Source of the DNA: Streptococcus macedonicus ACA-DC 198
GTDB taxonomy: Bacteria > Bacillota > Bacilli > Lactobacillales > Streptococcaceae
Assembly (NCBI GenBank): GCA_000283635.1
Contig: HE613569.1
Span: forward strand, 2,009,501 to 2,073,500
DNA length: 64,000 nt
Direction: 5' to 3'
The position numbers were made by a program, and so were the translations under genes. This document shows positions 46,567 to 57,702 of this stretch, piece after piece; the first letter of the stretch is position 1, and every line of letters begins with the position of its first letter. The notes beneath the pieces are model-generated. The model was not told where the DNA came from. It did not search any database and saw only the letters and a program-made list of their open reading frames with translations.

Positions 46567-47514
46567 TTAACCATATTGTTTTCTTAACCATATAATGACT
46601 AGTAAAAACAAGAAAAGTAATGATGCCATAAAGTTGACTGCCATGACTTGTTCAACAGCAAATACTTTTACCATTAAGCTCAAAAGGCACAATAAACAAA
46701 TACTTCCCAAGCGACTAATGGTCGATTTAAAGGAAACAAGAGACGAGATATTGTCAATTGACACCATTTTGTTGAAGTAATAATTTAAAATAAATTCAAT
46801 GACATAAAAACAAAGATGAAAATAAAATAAGCTGGCAATAACACCCTGTCGTGGTTGCTTTCTTAACTCGATAAAACTATCTGTAATCTGCTGTTTTAAA
46901 ACAGAAACATGGTTCTCTTCTAGTGTCGTATTTTTTAGATTTTCATTGAAAAAGAAAAACGTCACAAGAGTTGAAGCCACTAAAAAGGCAATACCTAAAA
47001 ACATAAATATTGATACCAATGCTTAGATAGAGAACACCACCCAAACTACTTCCCAATAAAAGTCCGACAATTTCCAAACGATTATTGAGCGCTAGAAATT
47101 TTCGAAGGTCGTCCTCACGATGAGCCATTTTTAATTGATTAATAATGTAGGCATCAAGCGTTCCACTATCCAAGGCCGAAGCAATCCCATAGCAAAATCA
47201 AGCAGCAAAGATAAGGTAAAAATTGTTACTAAAAAGGACAAGCAAAAACATTTATAGTCTATCAAAAATAACTTTGATAGACTATAAATGTTTTTGCGGG
47301 AATAATTGTCTGCAATCAACCCACTTGGAAATTCAAATAAAACAATCGCAATGCTATAAGCTGATTGAACGATCAAAATCTGCAACAAACTTAACCCTTT
47401 TGACAATAAAATAACCGTTAAAATCAAGTGCGGCATGGAATAAGCCACCGTAACTAAAAAATTTGCCAAAAGGTAAACAAAAGTGTTCCTAGTAATACTT
47501 TTCATAACTCCCAC
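46567..47514 (-). pseudogene. MFS transporter gene, multiply frameshifted
   Basis: Three segments in different frames cover most of a ~400-residue major facilitator. 47514-47131: start MGVMKSITRNTFVYLLANFLVTVAYSMPHLILTV and the loop motif FEFPSGLIADNYSRKNIYSLSK. 47173-46943: MDSGTLDAYIINQLKMAHREDDLRKFLALNNRLEIVGLLLGSSLGGVLYLSIG, the middle. 47019-46567: the C-terminal helices. A perfect 25-bp inverted repeat interrupts the first segment. The position next to ruvA/mutL is where lmrP-like drug exporters sit in other streptococci (memory). SD TAGGTGGGAG precedes ATG 47514. Confidence 0.85.
47242..47297. repeat. Perfect 25-bp inverted repeat in the MFS pseudogene
   Basis: Arms 47242-47266 and 47273-47297 are exact reverse complements, with a six-base spacer (AATAAC). 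On the minus strand both arms are read in frame, giving RKNIYSLSK then FLIDYKCFC. No T-run follows and it is mid-gene, so it is not a terminator. It probably arose by template switching or inverted duplication. Confidence 0.9.
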
Positions 47515-47688
47515 CTACCCTCATCGTATAAATTTTTCTTTACAGAAGACTCTTATTTCCCGATGATGTCAAGATTTATTTGAAACTTTAAACTAAACCA
47601 AAAAAATAATCTTTTTGGCAGTTAGCACCACATTTACACCTGATTGACAACCATGTAAACCTCATCAATGCTTTTTCTTCCAATAGAG

Positions 47689-47837
47689 CTAAGTAACACC
47701 GACACCTAGGATTAACCCCATCCCCTCAAAAAAAATACCAATCGACCAGACTTCACGGTTAAAGCACCAAAAATGATTAAAACAAGGAGAATTAGTAGTA
47801 TTAAAAAACATTTGACATAGTTTTCTTCTTTTTTCAT
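47689..47837 (-). pseudogene. Small membrane protein fragment
   Basis: From ATG 47837 a 41-codon frame reads MKKEENYVKCFLILLILLVL then IIFGALTVKSGRLVFFLRGWG to TAA 47712; the sister frame continues GMGLILGVGVT at the same place, which suggests a frameshift in a slightly longer single- or double-helix protein. Family not recognised. Confidence 0.35.
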
Positions 47838-47886
47838 CCATTTCACCTATAAAAGCTGACCAAATCACCAATGTTCAGCTTTCCTT

Positions 47887-48351
47887 TTATTGATATTGAG
47901 CTACGGCTGCTTTGATTTCAGCGATTGTTGCGGATTGGCTTGGGTCACTAGTGTCAAAAGTAATCGTACCCTCTTCAGTTGTCAAACTACCAACAACTGT
48001 AGACTCTGCGTCATCGGCCGAATCACCAATTACTGGTGCTTTACCAATAGGATTTGTCCCATCATCAATGACAACGATACGCTTATCGTCTGAAAAATCT
48101 TCAAACAAACAAAACTCATCTGGATTATCACCAGTGGCTCTAAAGTATTGAACAAATTCTCGAATAGTTGTATTACTAATCTGTGCCACCTCATCATCAA
48201 CTGATGATTATTGTTCCACGACTGTATCTTTAGTATCAGCTGTCACAACCTTAGTTGGTTGAACCGAAGTTTGCCTTGTTGTCAAACCAGCACCAAATGC
48301 GCCTAATAAGGCAAAAGCTGAAAGTGATATAATAATATTCTTTCTCACCAT
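47887..48351 (-). pseudogene. Secreted protein gene with one in-frame ochre codon
   Basis: ATG 48351 follows AAAGGAGGTTTT. The signal peptide (MVRKNIIISLSAFALLGAFG, then AGLTTRQTSVQ) is clear. The frame stops at TAA 48208-48210 (codon 48) and is open again in the same frame to TAA at 47887, giving 154 codons. The mature part is acidic (REFVQYFRATGDNPDEFCLF, DDGTNPIGKAPVIGDSADDAE). No family recognised. The gene is divergent from an Rgg-like regulator that is also broken, 92 bases away. The stop most likely replaced GAA, CAA or AAA. Confidence 0.75.
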
Positions 48352-48443
48352 ATAAAACCTCCTTTAGTCTATCATACACCGAAAATAAAGTAAAATAACA
48401 TTTTGTAGCGTTTAGTAACACAAATTTTTTAGGAGATTAGGAT

Positions 48444-49268
48444 ATGCGTTGGGATTTTGAAAAAGTTTATAAGGATATTCGGCAATCAAAAGGGTTAACA
48501 TAGGAAGAAATTTGTGGTGACATGCTCGCCCGCTCTACTCTAGCTCGTATCGAAAGCGGTCAAGTTATCCCTAAATTTGATACTTTCATTTTTCTTCTCC
48601 AGTAAATCAACATGAGCTTGGAAGAATTTGAATACATTTACAACGTCTATCAGCCAAATGAACGTCAAAAATTATTAAATATCGCTAATAACAATCTATC
48701 AATTACCGACAACACCAAACTCTTATCTCTCAAACAACAATGTCAAGAATATCTTCAAACACACCATGACATACCGATTCAACAACTTCTTGACAGACTA
48801 ACTGTTACTATCCACGTAAGAGAATTTGGTGGCGAATCAAAAGATACTACCTTTCAAGAAACAACTCAGAAAATTTGGCATTACCTTGAAAAACAAAACA
48901 CTTGGTATCAGAATGATTTCAAATTACTATTAACAATTCTTTACCATTTTCCACTAGAGACTCTGAAAACAATCACTCCCAAAATTTTAACTAACTTAGT
49001 CAAATACACCAACCTTTACAACATCAAGCCGTTGCAATTGACCTTGTTAACCAATCTCGCAAGCATTTATCTGGACAATCGTCAAACCAAAGAATGTGAA
49101 ACATTTTATCTAGAAGCTCTCAAACTTGCTAAGGAATTAAAACGCTATGACCTTTTAGGAATTGCGCAAGTCCGCCTTGGCATTTGTCGTGATGATAATA
49201 GCTTAATTGATAAAGGAATGTCTCTACTGCACTTAACCGAAGAAGAAAAGATTTTTGAAAGCACTTGA
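48444..49268 (+). pseudogene. Rgg/MutR-like regulator with two in-frame nonsense codons
   Basis: ATG 48444 after AGGAGATT. The XRE HTH reads WDFEKVYKDIRQSKGLT-stop-EEICGDMLARSTLARIESGQVIPKFDTF. In-frame stops are TAG 48501-48503 and TAA 48603-48605; otherwise one frame is open for 275 codons. The C-terminal part (from MSLEEFEYIYNVYQPNERQ) is a helical-repeat peptide-sensing domain with TPR-like segments (ECETFYLEALKLAKELKRYDLLGIAQVRLG). A reinitiated C-terminal fragment of 218 residues would lack the DNA-binding domain. Confidence 0.8.
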
Positions 49269-49310
49269 AAAAGAAGTAGCAAAGCATAGGCAAATTTAAG
49301 CATATAAAAG

Positions 49311-49342
49311 CACTCCCCAACTGATAAGTTGAGGAGTGTTTC
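49311..49342. terminator. Bidirectional terminator between the Rgg-like remnant and ruvA
   Basis: CACTCCCCAACT-gata-AGTTGAGGAGTG with one mismatch; GTTTC follows on the plus strand and CTTTTA on the minus strand. Confidence 0.75.
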
Positions 49343-49372
49343 ATGTGAAACAATAGCCAAAAAAGCTTTAAA

Positions 49373-49966
49373 TTAAGCTTTCATCAACATTTTAAGGCTT
49401 GATTTGATGTATTGTTCTGCTGTTTCATTTGTTCCTTCAAATAACTTACGAATTTTCTTGAGCTCTGCAGCTTTATAGCCAAGGGCCAAAAGAGCTTCCA
49501 TAGCTTCCTCAAGCTGCTCGTTTGTAACTGTTTTTGTCTGAGAAGCTTTACTATTTTCCACCGAAACATCGACAAATTTTCCTGCTAAATCCAAGACCAT
49601 TTGTTGAGCTGTCTTTTTTCCAATTTTTGGAAATTTCATCAAATACTTGATATCACTAGTGTCAATCGCATTGACAAGCCCTTCATTATCATCAACCGCA
49701 ATAATCGCTAGCGCAGTTGTCGGACCAATCCCAGAAACTGAAATCAAGTTAAGAAAAACAGCTTTTTCATCTTCTGTGTGAAAACCAAATAACAATTGCA
49801 CATCTTCACGAATGACTTGGTGTAAATAAATCTGAACCTCTTGGTTGACAAGGTCTGAAAAACTGTATGGGTTAGCAACGTTGACGATATAGCCCAGCCC
49901 TCCAGCCTCGACAACAATGTATTTGGCGGTAATTTTAGTTAATTTTCCTTTGATATAATCATACAT
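49373..49966 (-). CDS. ruvA: Holliday junction protein RuvA
   Basis: 197 residues. Tetrameric junction-binding partner of Ruv[29 protein letters not shown] is domain I (OB fold). The tandem helix-hairpin-helix motifs are [18 protein letters not shown] and [20 protein letters not shown]. Domain III at the C-terminus ([20 protein letters not shown]) contacts RuvB. The start is one base after the mutL stop codon, so translation is coupled. ruvA and ruvB are separated by 14 kb, as is normal in streptococci. Confidence 0.96.
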   Translation of the reverse strand: MYDYIKGKLTKITAKYIVVEAGGLGYIVNVANPYSFSDLVNQEVQIYLHQVIREDVQLLFGFHTEDEKAVFLNLISVSGIGPTTALAIIAVDDNEGLVNAIDTSDIKYLMKFPKIGKKTAQQMVLDLAGKFVDVSVENSKASQTKTVTNEQLEEAMEALLALGYKAAELKKIRKLFEGTNETAEQYIKSSLKMLMKA

Positions 49967-49967
49967 C

Positions 49968-51911
49968 TTAGTATTTTCCTAACTCTCTTAAACTTGTGTG
50001 ATTTTCTTGAATACGGCGGAACATTTTTTCCATGTCAGCTTTGGTAAAGTTGACAAGAACTGGACGTCCATGTGGACAGTTATAAGGATTCTTACATTGT
50101 GATAACTGAACCAAAAGATGTCGGGCGGAATAATCATCAAGAATGTGATTCGCTTTGATTGAGCGTTTGCATGACATCATGATTGCCAATTCTGCACGAT
50201 ATTTCTTCACCGATACTTCATTTGTCAACAACAGCATATCACACATCTCATAAACAGCCGTCTCAATTTCCTCTTCTTTCATCCAAATTGGGTGTTCACG
50301 GAGAATAAAAGTGTTGTTTCCATATGGTTCTAGATAAATATCAACTTGATTTAACAGCTCCATTTTTTCTTGCAACTTAATAAAATCAGCTCCAGAAAAC
50401 TCAAAAAGGTATGGCATGAGAAGCTGCTGTAAAGAGCTGTCAACGTCGCCGATTTTCTCACGATAATATTCATATTTAACACGTTCTTGAGCAGCGTGTT
50501 GGTCAATGATATAAAGCCCACCATTTCCCTGTGCAAAAAGATACGTTCCGTGCATTTGTCCGAAATAATCTAATTCTGGGAAAGTTGATGACTCCTCATT
50601 ATCAAGGCTTTCAATCATATTATTGATTTTTGTCTTGTTTTTAAAATCGAGATTATCATGTTCATCATCTTGACTATCTACTTCGGAACGCTGCGCATAT
50701 TTCACTGATGTTTGTTGTTTGTCAACTTCCTTGACAGAGTTGTCAACCTCATTGAATAACTGTACTGGTTGCTCTTCAACCGTATCTGACTTGACAAAGA
50801 AATCACGACGTTCTTTATCATAATAAAGATCTGTTTGTTTCAACGGCAGGCTCGTTTGCTCTGGTTTCGGAAGCCCACGTGTGCTTGATTTCGCCAGATT
50901 TTCTAGAGCATCAGGTATCAAATCTTGCTCACGCAGACTCTCTGCAATAGCAGAGCTGATTAAGCTCATCAGTTCTTTTTCCTTTGAGATACGAACTTCT
51001 TGCTTCGTTGGGTGAACATTGACATCAGCTAAATAAGGGTCGATTTGAATGTCGATAACAGCAATCGGAAAACGTCCCACCATCAATTTTGAACCATAAC
51101 CGTCCAAAATCGCACGATTGAGCAAAAAGTTTTTAATATAACGACCGTTAATCAAAATCGTAATATAGTTTCGGTTCGCTCGTGTCAATTCTGGCAGACC
51201 AATGTAACCAGACACTTCAAAATCGAGGTCAGCATTCGAAATCTCAATCATTTTTTTAGCCGTATTAAGCCCATAAATACCAGCAATTGCTTGTCGCAAA
51301 TCACCAGTGCCAGATGTTGTTGTCATTTGACGACCATCATTAATCAAGCTAAAAGCCACCTCTGGGTGCGCCAAGCTCAAACGATTCACCACATCAACAA
51401 TATGAGCTAATTCGGATTGGAGACTTTTCATGTATTTAAGACGCGCTGGCGTATTATAAAAGAGATTTTCAACCATAATTTTGGTTCCAACGGGTGTAGA
51501 AATCGGTTCTTGTTTTTCAATTTCACCACCTTTGGCTACTAGCAATGTTCCATAATTTTCATCTGCCGTTGCTGTTTTGACTGTAAAATGACTAATGGAG
51601 GCAATTGACGGTATCGCTTCACCACGAAAACCTAATGTCCTTATACGGAAAAGGTCAGCTTGATTTTTAATTTTACTTGTGGCATGGCGGTGCAGACTTA
51701 ACGCAACATCATCTTGAGTAATTCCTTCGCCATTATCTGTCACTTGAATTTTCTTTAAACCAGCTTCTTCAATTTCAATGGTGATTTGGCTGCTCCCTGC
51801 ATCGATCGAATTTTCCACCAATTCTTTGACAACGCTAGCTGGTCGTTCAATAACTTCACCCGCCGCAATTTGGTTAGCCAAAACCTCTGGCAACTCAATA
51901 ATTTTACTCAT
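49968..51911 (-). CDS. mutL: DNA mismatch repair protein MutL
   Basis: 647 residues. GHKL ATPase domain: [44 protein letters not shown] motif [29 protein letters not shown]. After a variable linker, the C-terminal domain has [19 protein letters not shown], the DQHA(X)2E(X)4E endonuclease signature of MutL proteins in organisms without MutH, and [13 protein letters not shown] / CPHGRPVLV zinc-site elements. 116 bases follow mutS; no strong terminator lies between. Confidence 0.96.
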   Translation of the reverse strand: MSKIIELPEVLANQIAAGEVIERPASVVKELVENSIDAGSSQITIEIEEAGLKKIQVTDNGEGITQDDVALSLHRHATSKIKNQADLFRIRTLGFRGEAIPSIASISHFTVKTATADENYGTLLVAKGGEIEKQEPISTPVGTKIMVENLFYNTPARLKYMKSLQSELAHIVDVVNRLSLAHPEVAFSLINDGRQMTTTSGTGDLRQAIAGIYGLNTAKKMIEISNADLDFEVSGYIGLPELTRANRNYITILINGRYIKNFLLNRAILDGYGSKLMVGRFPIAVIDIQIDPYLADVNVHPTKQEVRISKEKELMSLISSAIAESLREQDLIPDALENLAKSSTRGLPKPEQTSLPLKQTDLYYDKERRDFFVKSDTVEEQPVQLFNEVDNSVKEVDKQQTSVKYAQRSEVDSQDDEHDNLDFKNKTKINNMIESLDNEESSTFPELDYFGQMHGTYLFAQGNGGLYIIDQHAAQERVKYEYYREKIGDVDSSLQQLLMPYLFEFSGADFIKLQEKMELLNQVDIYLEPYGNNTFILREHPIWMKEEEIETAVYEMCDMLLLTNEVSVKKYRAELAIMMSCKRSIKANHILDDYSARHLLVQLSQCKNPYNCPHGRPVLVNFTKADMEKMFRRIQENHTSLRELGKY

Positions 51912-52027
51912 TATTTATTTATTAGCAAGCCTTTTAAAGGCAGCCTTATTCCTTTCATTCTTGCTTGTTTATCTTCTATTATAACACAAACTAAAAAGGC
52001 AATCTTCTTTAAGACTGCCTCTTATTG

Positions 52028-54598
52028 TTACAACATATTTTTTAATTCATAAATAACATTCATGGCTTGCATTGGTGTTAAATTCATCAAATCAACTTTT
52101 TTGAGTACTTCAATCACTTCTTGGTTAGATGAGTCATCAGCAAATAAACTTAGTTGCTCTGCCACTGGTTCTGCTACTTCAGATTTTACAGTAATTGGCT
52201 CAGCTTCTACCACAGGGGTCAATTGAAGCTGCGCAGCACCTGATTCTAAATTCGTCAAGATACTGTCCGCACGTTGTAATAATTCTTCTGGTAAACCAGC
52301 AATTTTTGCTACATGAATTCCGTAAGATTTGTCTGCTGGACCTTCTGCAATTTTATGAAGAAAAGTCACATCACCATTTTTCTCAAGGGTAGCAACGTGC
52401 ACATTGACAAGATGCGTCAAGCTTGTTGACAAATCTGTCAACTCATGATAATGGGTTGCAAACATGGTCTTAGCACCGATATGGTTATGGATATATTCAA
52501 TGATTGATTGCGCCAAAGCCATACCGTCATAGGTTGCTGTACCACGACCTAGCTCATCAAAAAGAATCAAGGATTGAGAACTTGAACGTTTGATAGCTTG
52601 ATTAGCTTCCATCATTTCCACCATAAACGTTGACTGTCCTGAAATCAAATCATCAGCCGCACCAATACGCGTGAAAATCGCATCAAATACTGGTAAATTG
52701 ACACTTTCAGCAGCTACATAAGACCCCATTTGAGCCATAATAACTGTCAAGGCAAGTTGACGCATATAAGTTGATTTACCACTCATATTTGGACCAGTAA
52801 TCAGCTGAATGTTGATATCGGCATCAAACGTAATCGTATTAGGAATATATTCTTGCGTTCCCATAACTTTTTCAACAACCGCATGACGACCTTTTTCAAT
52901 CTTAATTTCATGGTTATCGTTGAATGTTGGACGAACATAATGATTATTCTCTGCAACAACGGCTAAACTTTGTAAAACGTCAACGGTTGAAATCGCCTTA
53001 GCCAAGTCTTGCAAACGTGTAATGTAACGCTCAACTTGTCCACGAACGCGCATAAAAATATCATATTCTAAGCTTGCTGATTGCTCATGTGCCTCCAACA
53101 TCTCACCTTCAATTTTAGCCAATTCTGCCGTTCCGAAACGCTCTGAATTTTTCAACGTTGCCTTGCGGAAGAAATAATCTGGCACTAGAGAGAGATTGGA
53201 ATTTGTCACATGGAAATAGTATCCGTCTTTTTTATTATAATCAATTTTTAGATTGCTAATCCCACTTGCAGCACGTTCCTTAGCCTCAATTTCTGCAATC
53301 CAGCTAGTCCCCTCGCGCATAACCTTACGGTATTTATCCAAAGTCTCATCAAAGCCTGTACGGATAATGCTGCCTTCTGTGATAACAGCAGGGGCATCTG
53401 GGTCAATAGCTGAGCGAATCAGTGATTCTAGCTCTGGCAAAGTGTCAATGCTATTGACAAGCTTATCAAGGTGAGGGCTTTCAAACGATTCTAAAATTGC
53501 CTTAATTGTTGGCACTTGTGCCAAGGTATGACCGAGTTGTAATAAATCTTTTGGATTAGCTTTTCCAAACGACACACGACTCGCTAAACGTTCAATATCA
53601 TAAACACCTTTGAGACTATCCGTTAAATCACTACGCTCAAAGAAATTATCTAGGAAAACTTGAACAATATTTTGGCGTTCCTCAATCTGTACTTGGTTCA
53701 CCAAAGGGCGGTCAATCCAATTGCGCAATAGACGCATTCCCATAGCCGTTTTAGTTTCATCTAGTAACCAATAAAGGCTACCATGTTTTTTACTTGTTCG
53801 AGCATTTTCTAATAAATCCAGACTAGATTTTGTCGTGTAAGACATTTGCAAGTAATCTTTGATTTCATAATGAACCAATTTTTGCAAATGACTTAGCTCA
53901 CGTTTTTGCGTTGTATGAACGTATTGTAGCAATTTCTCAGCTGCTGAAATTTCTAAGGCCGTTAAATCTGGGTCGATTAAATGTACATCTTCATAACGTT
54001 CTTGTTCAAACGATAAGAGTAAATTTAATTGTTTGACTAAGCTATGTTGCTCTGTTTCAGAAAGCTCATAGCCAACAACAATTTCACGCGCTTTAAGGTT
54101 CAGAATTTCACTCCTAAGACTTGAAAAATCAGAAAAACTTGTTGAGAAAAATTCACCTGTTGACACATCCATATAGGCTAGCCCAAACGTTTTGCCGTCA
54201 GAGTCAATAGCCACCAAGAAATTATTAGCATTATCTGGTTTAGAAGAATCAACCGCAGTCCCTGGTGTAATCACTTGAACAACTTCACGTTTAACCACAC
54301 CAACGGCTTGTTTAGGGTCTTCCATTTGCTCTGCAATTGCCACCTTGTAACCCAATTCTACTAATACATCAATGTATTGTTGTGCAGAATGATAAGGGAC
54401 ACCTGCCATTGGAATTGGATTGTCAGCATTTTTATTACGACTAGTTAAGCTAATCTCTAAAATCTGTGCAGCCTTAACCGCATCATCATAAAATAATTCA
54501 TAAAAGTCTCCCATGCGGAAAAGTAAAAAAGCATCTGGATAATCTTTTTTTACATCCAAATACTGTTGCATGCCTGGAGAAATTTTATCTTTTGTCAT
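52028..54598 (-). CDS. mutS: DNA mismatch repair protein MutS
   Basis: 856 residues. Mismatch-binding domain: [35 protein letters not shown] with the FYE motif that stacks on the mismatch. The ATPase domain has [53 protein letters not shown], and [10 protein letters not shown]. The start overlaps the upstream ylbF-like gene by 14 bases; SD AACGAGGAG is inside that gene. In the argR-ylbF-mutS-mutL-ruvA series. Confidence 0.97.
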   Translation of the reverse strand: MTKDKISPGMQQYLDVKKDYPDAFLLFRMGDFYELFYDDAVKAAQILEISLTSRNKNADNPIPMAGVPYHSAQQYIDVLVELGYKVAIAEQMEDPKQAVGVVKREVVQVITPGTAVDSSKPDNANNFLVAIDSDGKTFGLAYMDVSTGEFFSTSFSDFSSLRSEILNLKAREIVVGYELSETEQHSLVKQLNLLLSFEQERYEDVHLIDPDLTALEISAAEKLLQYVHTTQKRELSHLQKLVHYEIKDYLQMSYTTKSSLDLLENARTSKKHGSLYWLLDETKTAMGMRLLRNWIDRPLVNQVQIEERQNIVQVFLDNFFERSDLTDSLKGVYDIERLASRVSFGKANPKDLLQLGHTLAQVPTIKAILESFESPHLDKLVNSIDTLPELESLIRSAIDPDAPAVITEGSIIRTGFDETLDKYRKVMREGTSWIAEIEAKERAASGISNLKIDYNKKDGYYFHVTNSNLSLVPDYFFRKATLKNSERFGTAELAKIEGEMLEAHEQSASLEYDIFMRVRGQVERYITRLQDLAKAISTVDVLQSLAVVAENNHYVRPTFNDNHEIKIEKGRHAVVEKVMGTQEYIPNTITFDADINIQLITGPNMSGKSTYMRQLALTVIMAQMGSYVAAESVNLPVFDAIFTRIGAADDLISGQSTFMVEMMEANQAIKRSSSQSLILFDELGRGTATYDGMALAQSIIEYIHNHIGAKTMFATHYHELTDLSTSLTHLVNVHVATLEKNGDVTFLHKIAEGPADKSYGIHVAKIAGLPEELLQRADSILTNLESGAAQLQLTPVVEAEPITVKSEVAEPVAEQLSLFADDSSNQEVIEVLKKVDLMNLTPMQAMNVIYELKNML

Positions 54599-54941
54599 TA
54601 TTAGTTAACTCCTCGTTAATTTTCGTTTCCAAGTTTTTCGTGATGTATTGAACCAAATCACTAGCATCTTGCATCTTGTTACGATAATCTTTGACAATCG
54701 GGAGATCCGATAAGTCTTTTTGTAGCTGGTCAGCTTGTTTTCCTGCTGCTTCTTCAGCCACTAACTTGTCAATCTTGTGATAAAGCACAGCCTCCTGCTG
54801 ATAAGCTTTCATATCGTCAACAAGACTGTCAAGTTCTGGAAAAGTTTTGATTTTTTGTTCTACTTTTTGAAATTCTTGCACACTGTCGTGCTTTTGAATA
54901 GCTTGAACTAACTTGTCCACTGCTTGGTCGTACTTACTCAT
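54585..54941 (-). CDS. YlbF/YmcA family protein
   Basis: 118 residues, almost entirely helical: [57 protein letters not shown] is the Com_YlbF signature. In B. subtilis YlbF and YmcA act with YaaT in RNase Y mRNA processing and affect competence and biofilm; the role in streptococci is less clear. It overlaps argR by four bases and mutS by 14, so it is translationally coupled on both sides. Confidence 0.85.
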   Translation of the reverse strand: MSKYDQAVDKLVQAIQKHDSVQEFQKVEQKIKTFPELDSLVDDMKAYQQEAVLYHKIDKLVAEEAAGKQADQLQKDLSDLPIVKDYRNKMQDASDLVQYITKNLETKINEELTNNDKR

Positions 54942-55375
54942 AAGCTCGTTGATAAGTCTCTTTCAAATGCTTGAGCTGTCTCTTCATCTTTACAGATAAC
55001 AAGCAAAGTATCCGCACCTGCCACCGTTCCAAGAATCTCTGGAATGTCGCTACTATCAATCAAGTTTGCCAAAACATCTGCTTCACCAAGATTAGTATGA
55101 AGAACAAGCATGAACCCAGCACGAGCAACTTTCAAAATATATGAGCGGATATTAGCACCAAAAGTTGTCTCTGATATTTCTGATAAACTATAATAAAGCT
55201 TACCTGATGAATCACGTAATTTCAAAAGACCAATCTCACGAAGGTCACGTGACAAGGTTGCTTGAGTGACACTAATCCCTTCTTCTTGCAAATGACGCTT
55301 GATTTCTTCTTGTGTTCCAATATGACCTGATTGAATCAAACGTTTGATTCGATTTTGACGTTCTATTTTATTCAT
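54938..55375 (-). CDS. argR: Arginine repressor-type regulator ArgR
   Basis: 145 residues. The N-terminal winged helix [52 protein letters not shown] has the SR-type recognition helix. The C-terminal arginine-binding domain has [24 protein letters not shown] [10 protein letters not shown] and [13 protein letters not shown] (GTxAGxDT ligand motif). Divergent from argS with 189 bases between; no clear ARG box was seen. SD AAAGGGAAAG. Confidence 0.93.
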   Translation of the reverse strand: MNKIERQNRIKRLIQSGHIGTQEEIKRHLQEEGISVTQATLSRDLREIGLLKLRDSSGKLYYSLSEISETTFGANIRSYILKVARAGFMLVLHTNLGEADVLANLIDSSDIPEILGTVAGADTLLVICKDEETAQAFERDLSTSL

Positions 55376-55564
55376 ATAACTTTCCCTTTGTGTATATTTA
55401 TCCTCAAAATTATACCAAAAAAAAGAAAATTTTTCATCTCTCTTTTGCGCTGTTTTCCTTATGATAACTTATTTTTACTGCTTCAAACGTTTTCTTTCAG
55501 CTAGTCTCGTGTATTTCTTATTTTTATGTTAAAATAATATGACTAACTAATTTAGGAGAAACTC

Positions 55565-57256
55565 ATGGATACAAAACGTACAATTACTGAGCGCATTCAA
55601 AATATTGTTCCAGAATTAGACCAAGAACAAATTATTAATCTACTTGAAATTCCAAAAAATTCTGATATGGGTGACCTTGCTTTTCCTGCTTTCTCATTAG
55701 CAAAAATCCTTCGCAAAGCACCCCAAATGATTGCTGCTGATGTTGCCGAAAAAATGGATGCAACTGGCTTTGAAAAAATCGAAGCTGTTGGTCCATACAT
55801 CAACTTCTTCCTTGACAAGAAAAGCATTTCTGCTGATGTTTTAGGTCAAGTTATTGCACACGGAAGCGACTATGCTAGTCAAAATTTAGGAGAAGGTCGC
55901 AACGTTGCTATCGATATGTCAAGTCCAAACATTGCTAAACCATTCTCAATTGGACACCTTCGTTCAACCGTTATCGGTGATAGCCTGGCTAATATTTTTG
56001 AAAAACTCGGCTATAAAGCTGTTAAAATCAATCACCTCGGTGACTGGGGTAAACAATTCGGTATGTTGATTGTTGCCTACAAAAAATGGGGTGACGAAGA
56101 GGCTGTTAAAGCTCACCCAATCGACGAGCTATTAAAACTTTACATTCGCATCAATGCCGAAGCTGAAACACAACCAGAACTTGACGAAGAAGCTCGCGAA
56201 TGGTTCCGTAAATTGGAAGGTGGCGACGAAGAAGCTATTTCACTCTGGCAATGGTTCCGTGACGAAAGTCTTGTTGAATTCAACCGTCTTTACGATGAAC
56301 TTGGTGTTTCTTTTGATAGCTTTAACGGGGAAGCATTCTACAACGATAAAATGGACGAAGTTGTCGATATCTTGACAGAAAAAGGACTTCTTGAAGAATC
56401 TCAAGGTGCTCAAGTCGTTAACCTTGAAAAATATGATATCGAACACCCAGCTCTTATCAAAAAATCTGACGGTGCAACACTTTACATCACACGTGACTTG
56501 GCTGCCGCTCTTTATCGCAAACGTACTTACGACTTTGCCAAGGCCATTTACGTCGTTGGTAACGAACAATCTGCTCACTTCAAACAATTAAAAGCTGTCC
56601 TTAACGAAATGGGATTTGAATGGAATGAAGATATTACTCACGTTCCATTTGGACTTGTTACTAAAGAAGGTAAAAAACTGTCAACTCGTAAAGGTAATGT
56701 TATCCTTCTTGAACCAACAATTGCCGAAGCTGTCAAACGCGCTGAAGACCAAATCAATGCTAAAAATCCTAACCTTGCTGACAAGGAAGCAGTCGCTCAC
56801 GCTGTTGGCGTCGGTGCTATCAAATTCTACGATTTGAAAACAGACCGTTTGAATGGCTATGACTTTGACCTTGATGCTATGGTATCATTTGAAGGTGAAA
56901 CTGGACCTTACGTACAATATGCACATGCACGTATCCAATCTATTCTTCGTAAAGCTGACTTTACACCATCTATCAACCAAGTTTACAGTCTTGATGATGC
57001 TGAAAGCTGGGAAATTGTAAAACTTATCCAAGACTTCCCACGTATCATCAAACGTGCCGCTGACAACTTTGAACCTTCTATTGTTGCAAAATTTGCTATC
57101 AATCTAGCCCAAAGCTTCAACAAATACTATGCACACACACGTATCCTTGATGAAAGCCCAGAACGTGATAGCCGCCTAGCACTTAGCTACGCTACTGCAA
57201 CTGTTCTAAAAGAAGCGCTCCGTCTTCTTGGTGTTGAAGCACCAAACGAAATGTAA
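55565..57256 (+). CDS. argS: Arginyl-tRNA synthetase
   Basis: 563 residues, class I synthetase. [36 protein letters not shown] holds the HIGH motif; [11 protein letters not shown] takes the place of [24 protein letters not shown] and the C-terminal DALR anticodon domain ([31 protein letters not shown]) follow. SD TTAGGAGAAA. A terminator lies just after the stop. Confidence 0.97.
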   Translation: MDTKRTITERIQNIVPELDQEQIINLLEIPKNSDMGDLAFPAFSLAKILRKAPQMIAADVAEKMDATGFEKIEAVGPYINFFLDKKSISADVLGQVIAHGSDYASQNLGEGRNVAIDMSSPNIAKPFSIGHLRSTVIGDSLANIFEKLGYKAVKINHLGDWGKQFGMLIVAYKKWGDEEAVKAHPIDELLKLYIRINAEAETQPELDEEAREWFRKLEGGDEEAISLWQWFRDESLVEFNRLYDELGVSFDSFNGEAFYNDKMDEVVDILTEKGLLEESQGAQVVNLEKYDIEHPALIKKSDGATLYITRDLAAALYRKRTYDFAKAIYVVGNEQSAHFKQLKAVLNEMGFEWNEDITHVPFGLVTKEGKKLSTRKGNVILLEPTIAEAVKRAEDQINAKNPNLADKEAVAHAVGVGAIKFYDLKTDRLNGYDFDLDAMVSFEGETGPYVQYAHARIQSILRKADFTPSINQVYSLDDAESWEIVKLIQDFPRIIKRAADNFEPSIVAKFAINLAQSFNKYYAHTRILDESPERDSRLALSYATATVLKEALRLLGVEAPNEM

Positions 57257-57274
57257 TTATTTCTTTATAAAAGC

Positions 57275-57309
57275 AAAAAGAACGAGATTATTTCTCGTTC
57301 TTTTTTTCT
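57275..57309 (+). terminator. Terminator of argS
   Basis: AAAAAGAACGAGA/TCTCGTTCTTTTTTT with a five-base loop. Confidence 0.92.
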
Positions 57310-57367
57310 TGATCTTTTTCTATCAAAATTATAAACTGTAAGCATAATAACAAAGGAGATTTTATTT

Positions 57368-57661
57368 ATGGAAAAAGGAAATCAATTAATGGAAAAACTT
57401 AGTAAAGCCTATGCTAGCCTGCCAGATAACGAGCCACTGAAAGCAGATATTTTTGCAGTAGCGCAGGATTTAGAAAAAAATGAAAATGACCAGTTGGCAC
57501 GTACAAAACTGGCACATGCCATTTCTCAACATTTACTAACACATCATCTCAAAACAGAATCTGAAATCACCGCACTTTACAACGAAGTTGCTGACAGTCC
57601 TGAAAAATATAAAGGGAATGCCGCTTTAGCTATCATGCTAGGTAGCCTATTTCACCCCTAA
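57368..57661 (+). CDS. Bacteriocin immunity protein (enterocin A immunity family)
   Basis: 97 residues, predicted four-helix bundle: NQLMEKLSKAYASLPDNEPLKADIFAVAQDLEKNENDQLARTKLAHAISQHLL, ending NAALAIMLGSLFHP. This matches the pediocin-like (class IIa) immunity family, cytoplasmic proteins that protect producers or neutral neighbours by interacting with the mannose-PTS permease. No bacteriocin or transporter gene is adjacent, so it is an orphan. SD AAAGGAGATTT; a terminator follows. Confidence 0.82.
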   Translation: MEKGNQLMEKLSKAYASLPDNEPLKADIFAVAQDLEKNENDQLARTKLAHAISQHLLTHHLKTESEITALYNEVADSPEKYKGNAALAIMLGSLFHP

Positions 57662-57662
57662 C

Positions 57663-57690
57663 AAAAAAGCCGTGTTAAACGGCTTTTTTC
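57663..57690. terminator. Bidirectional terminator after the immunity gene
   Basis: AAAAAAGCCGT/ACGGCTTTTTT with a five-base loop; shared with the convergent hydrolase gene. Confidence 0.9.
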
Positions 57691-57702
57691 ATTTGTCTAA
57701 AC

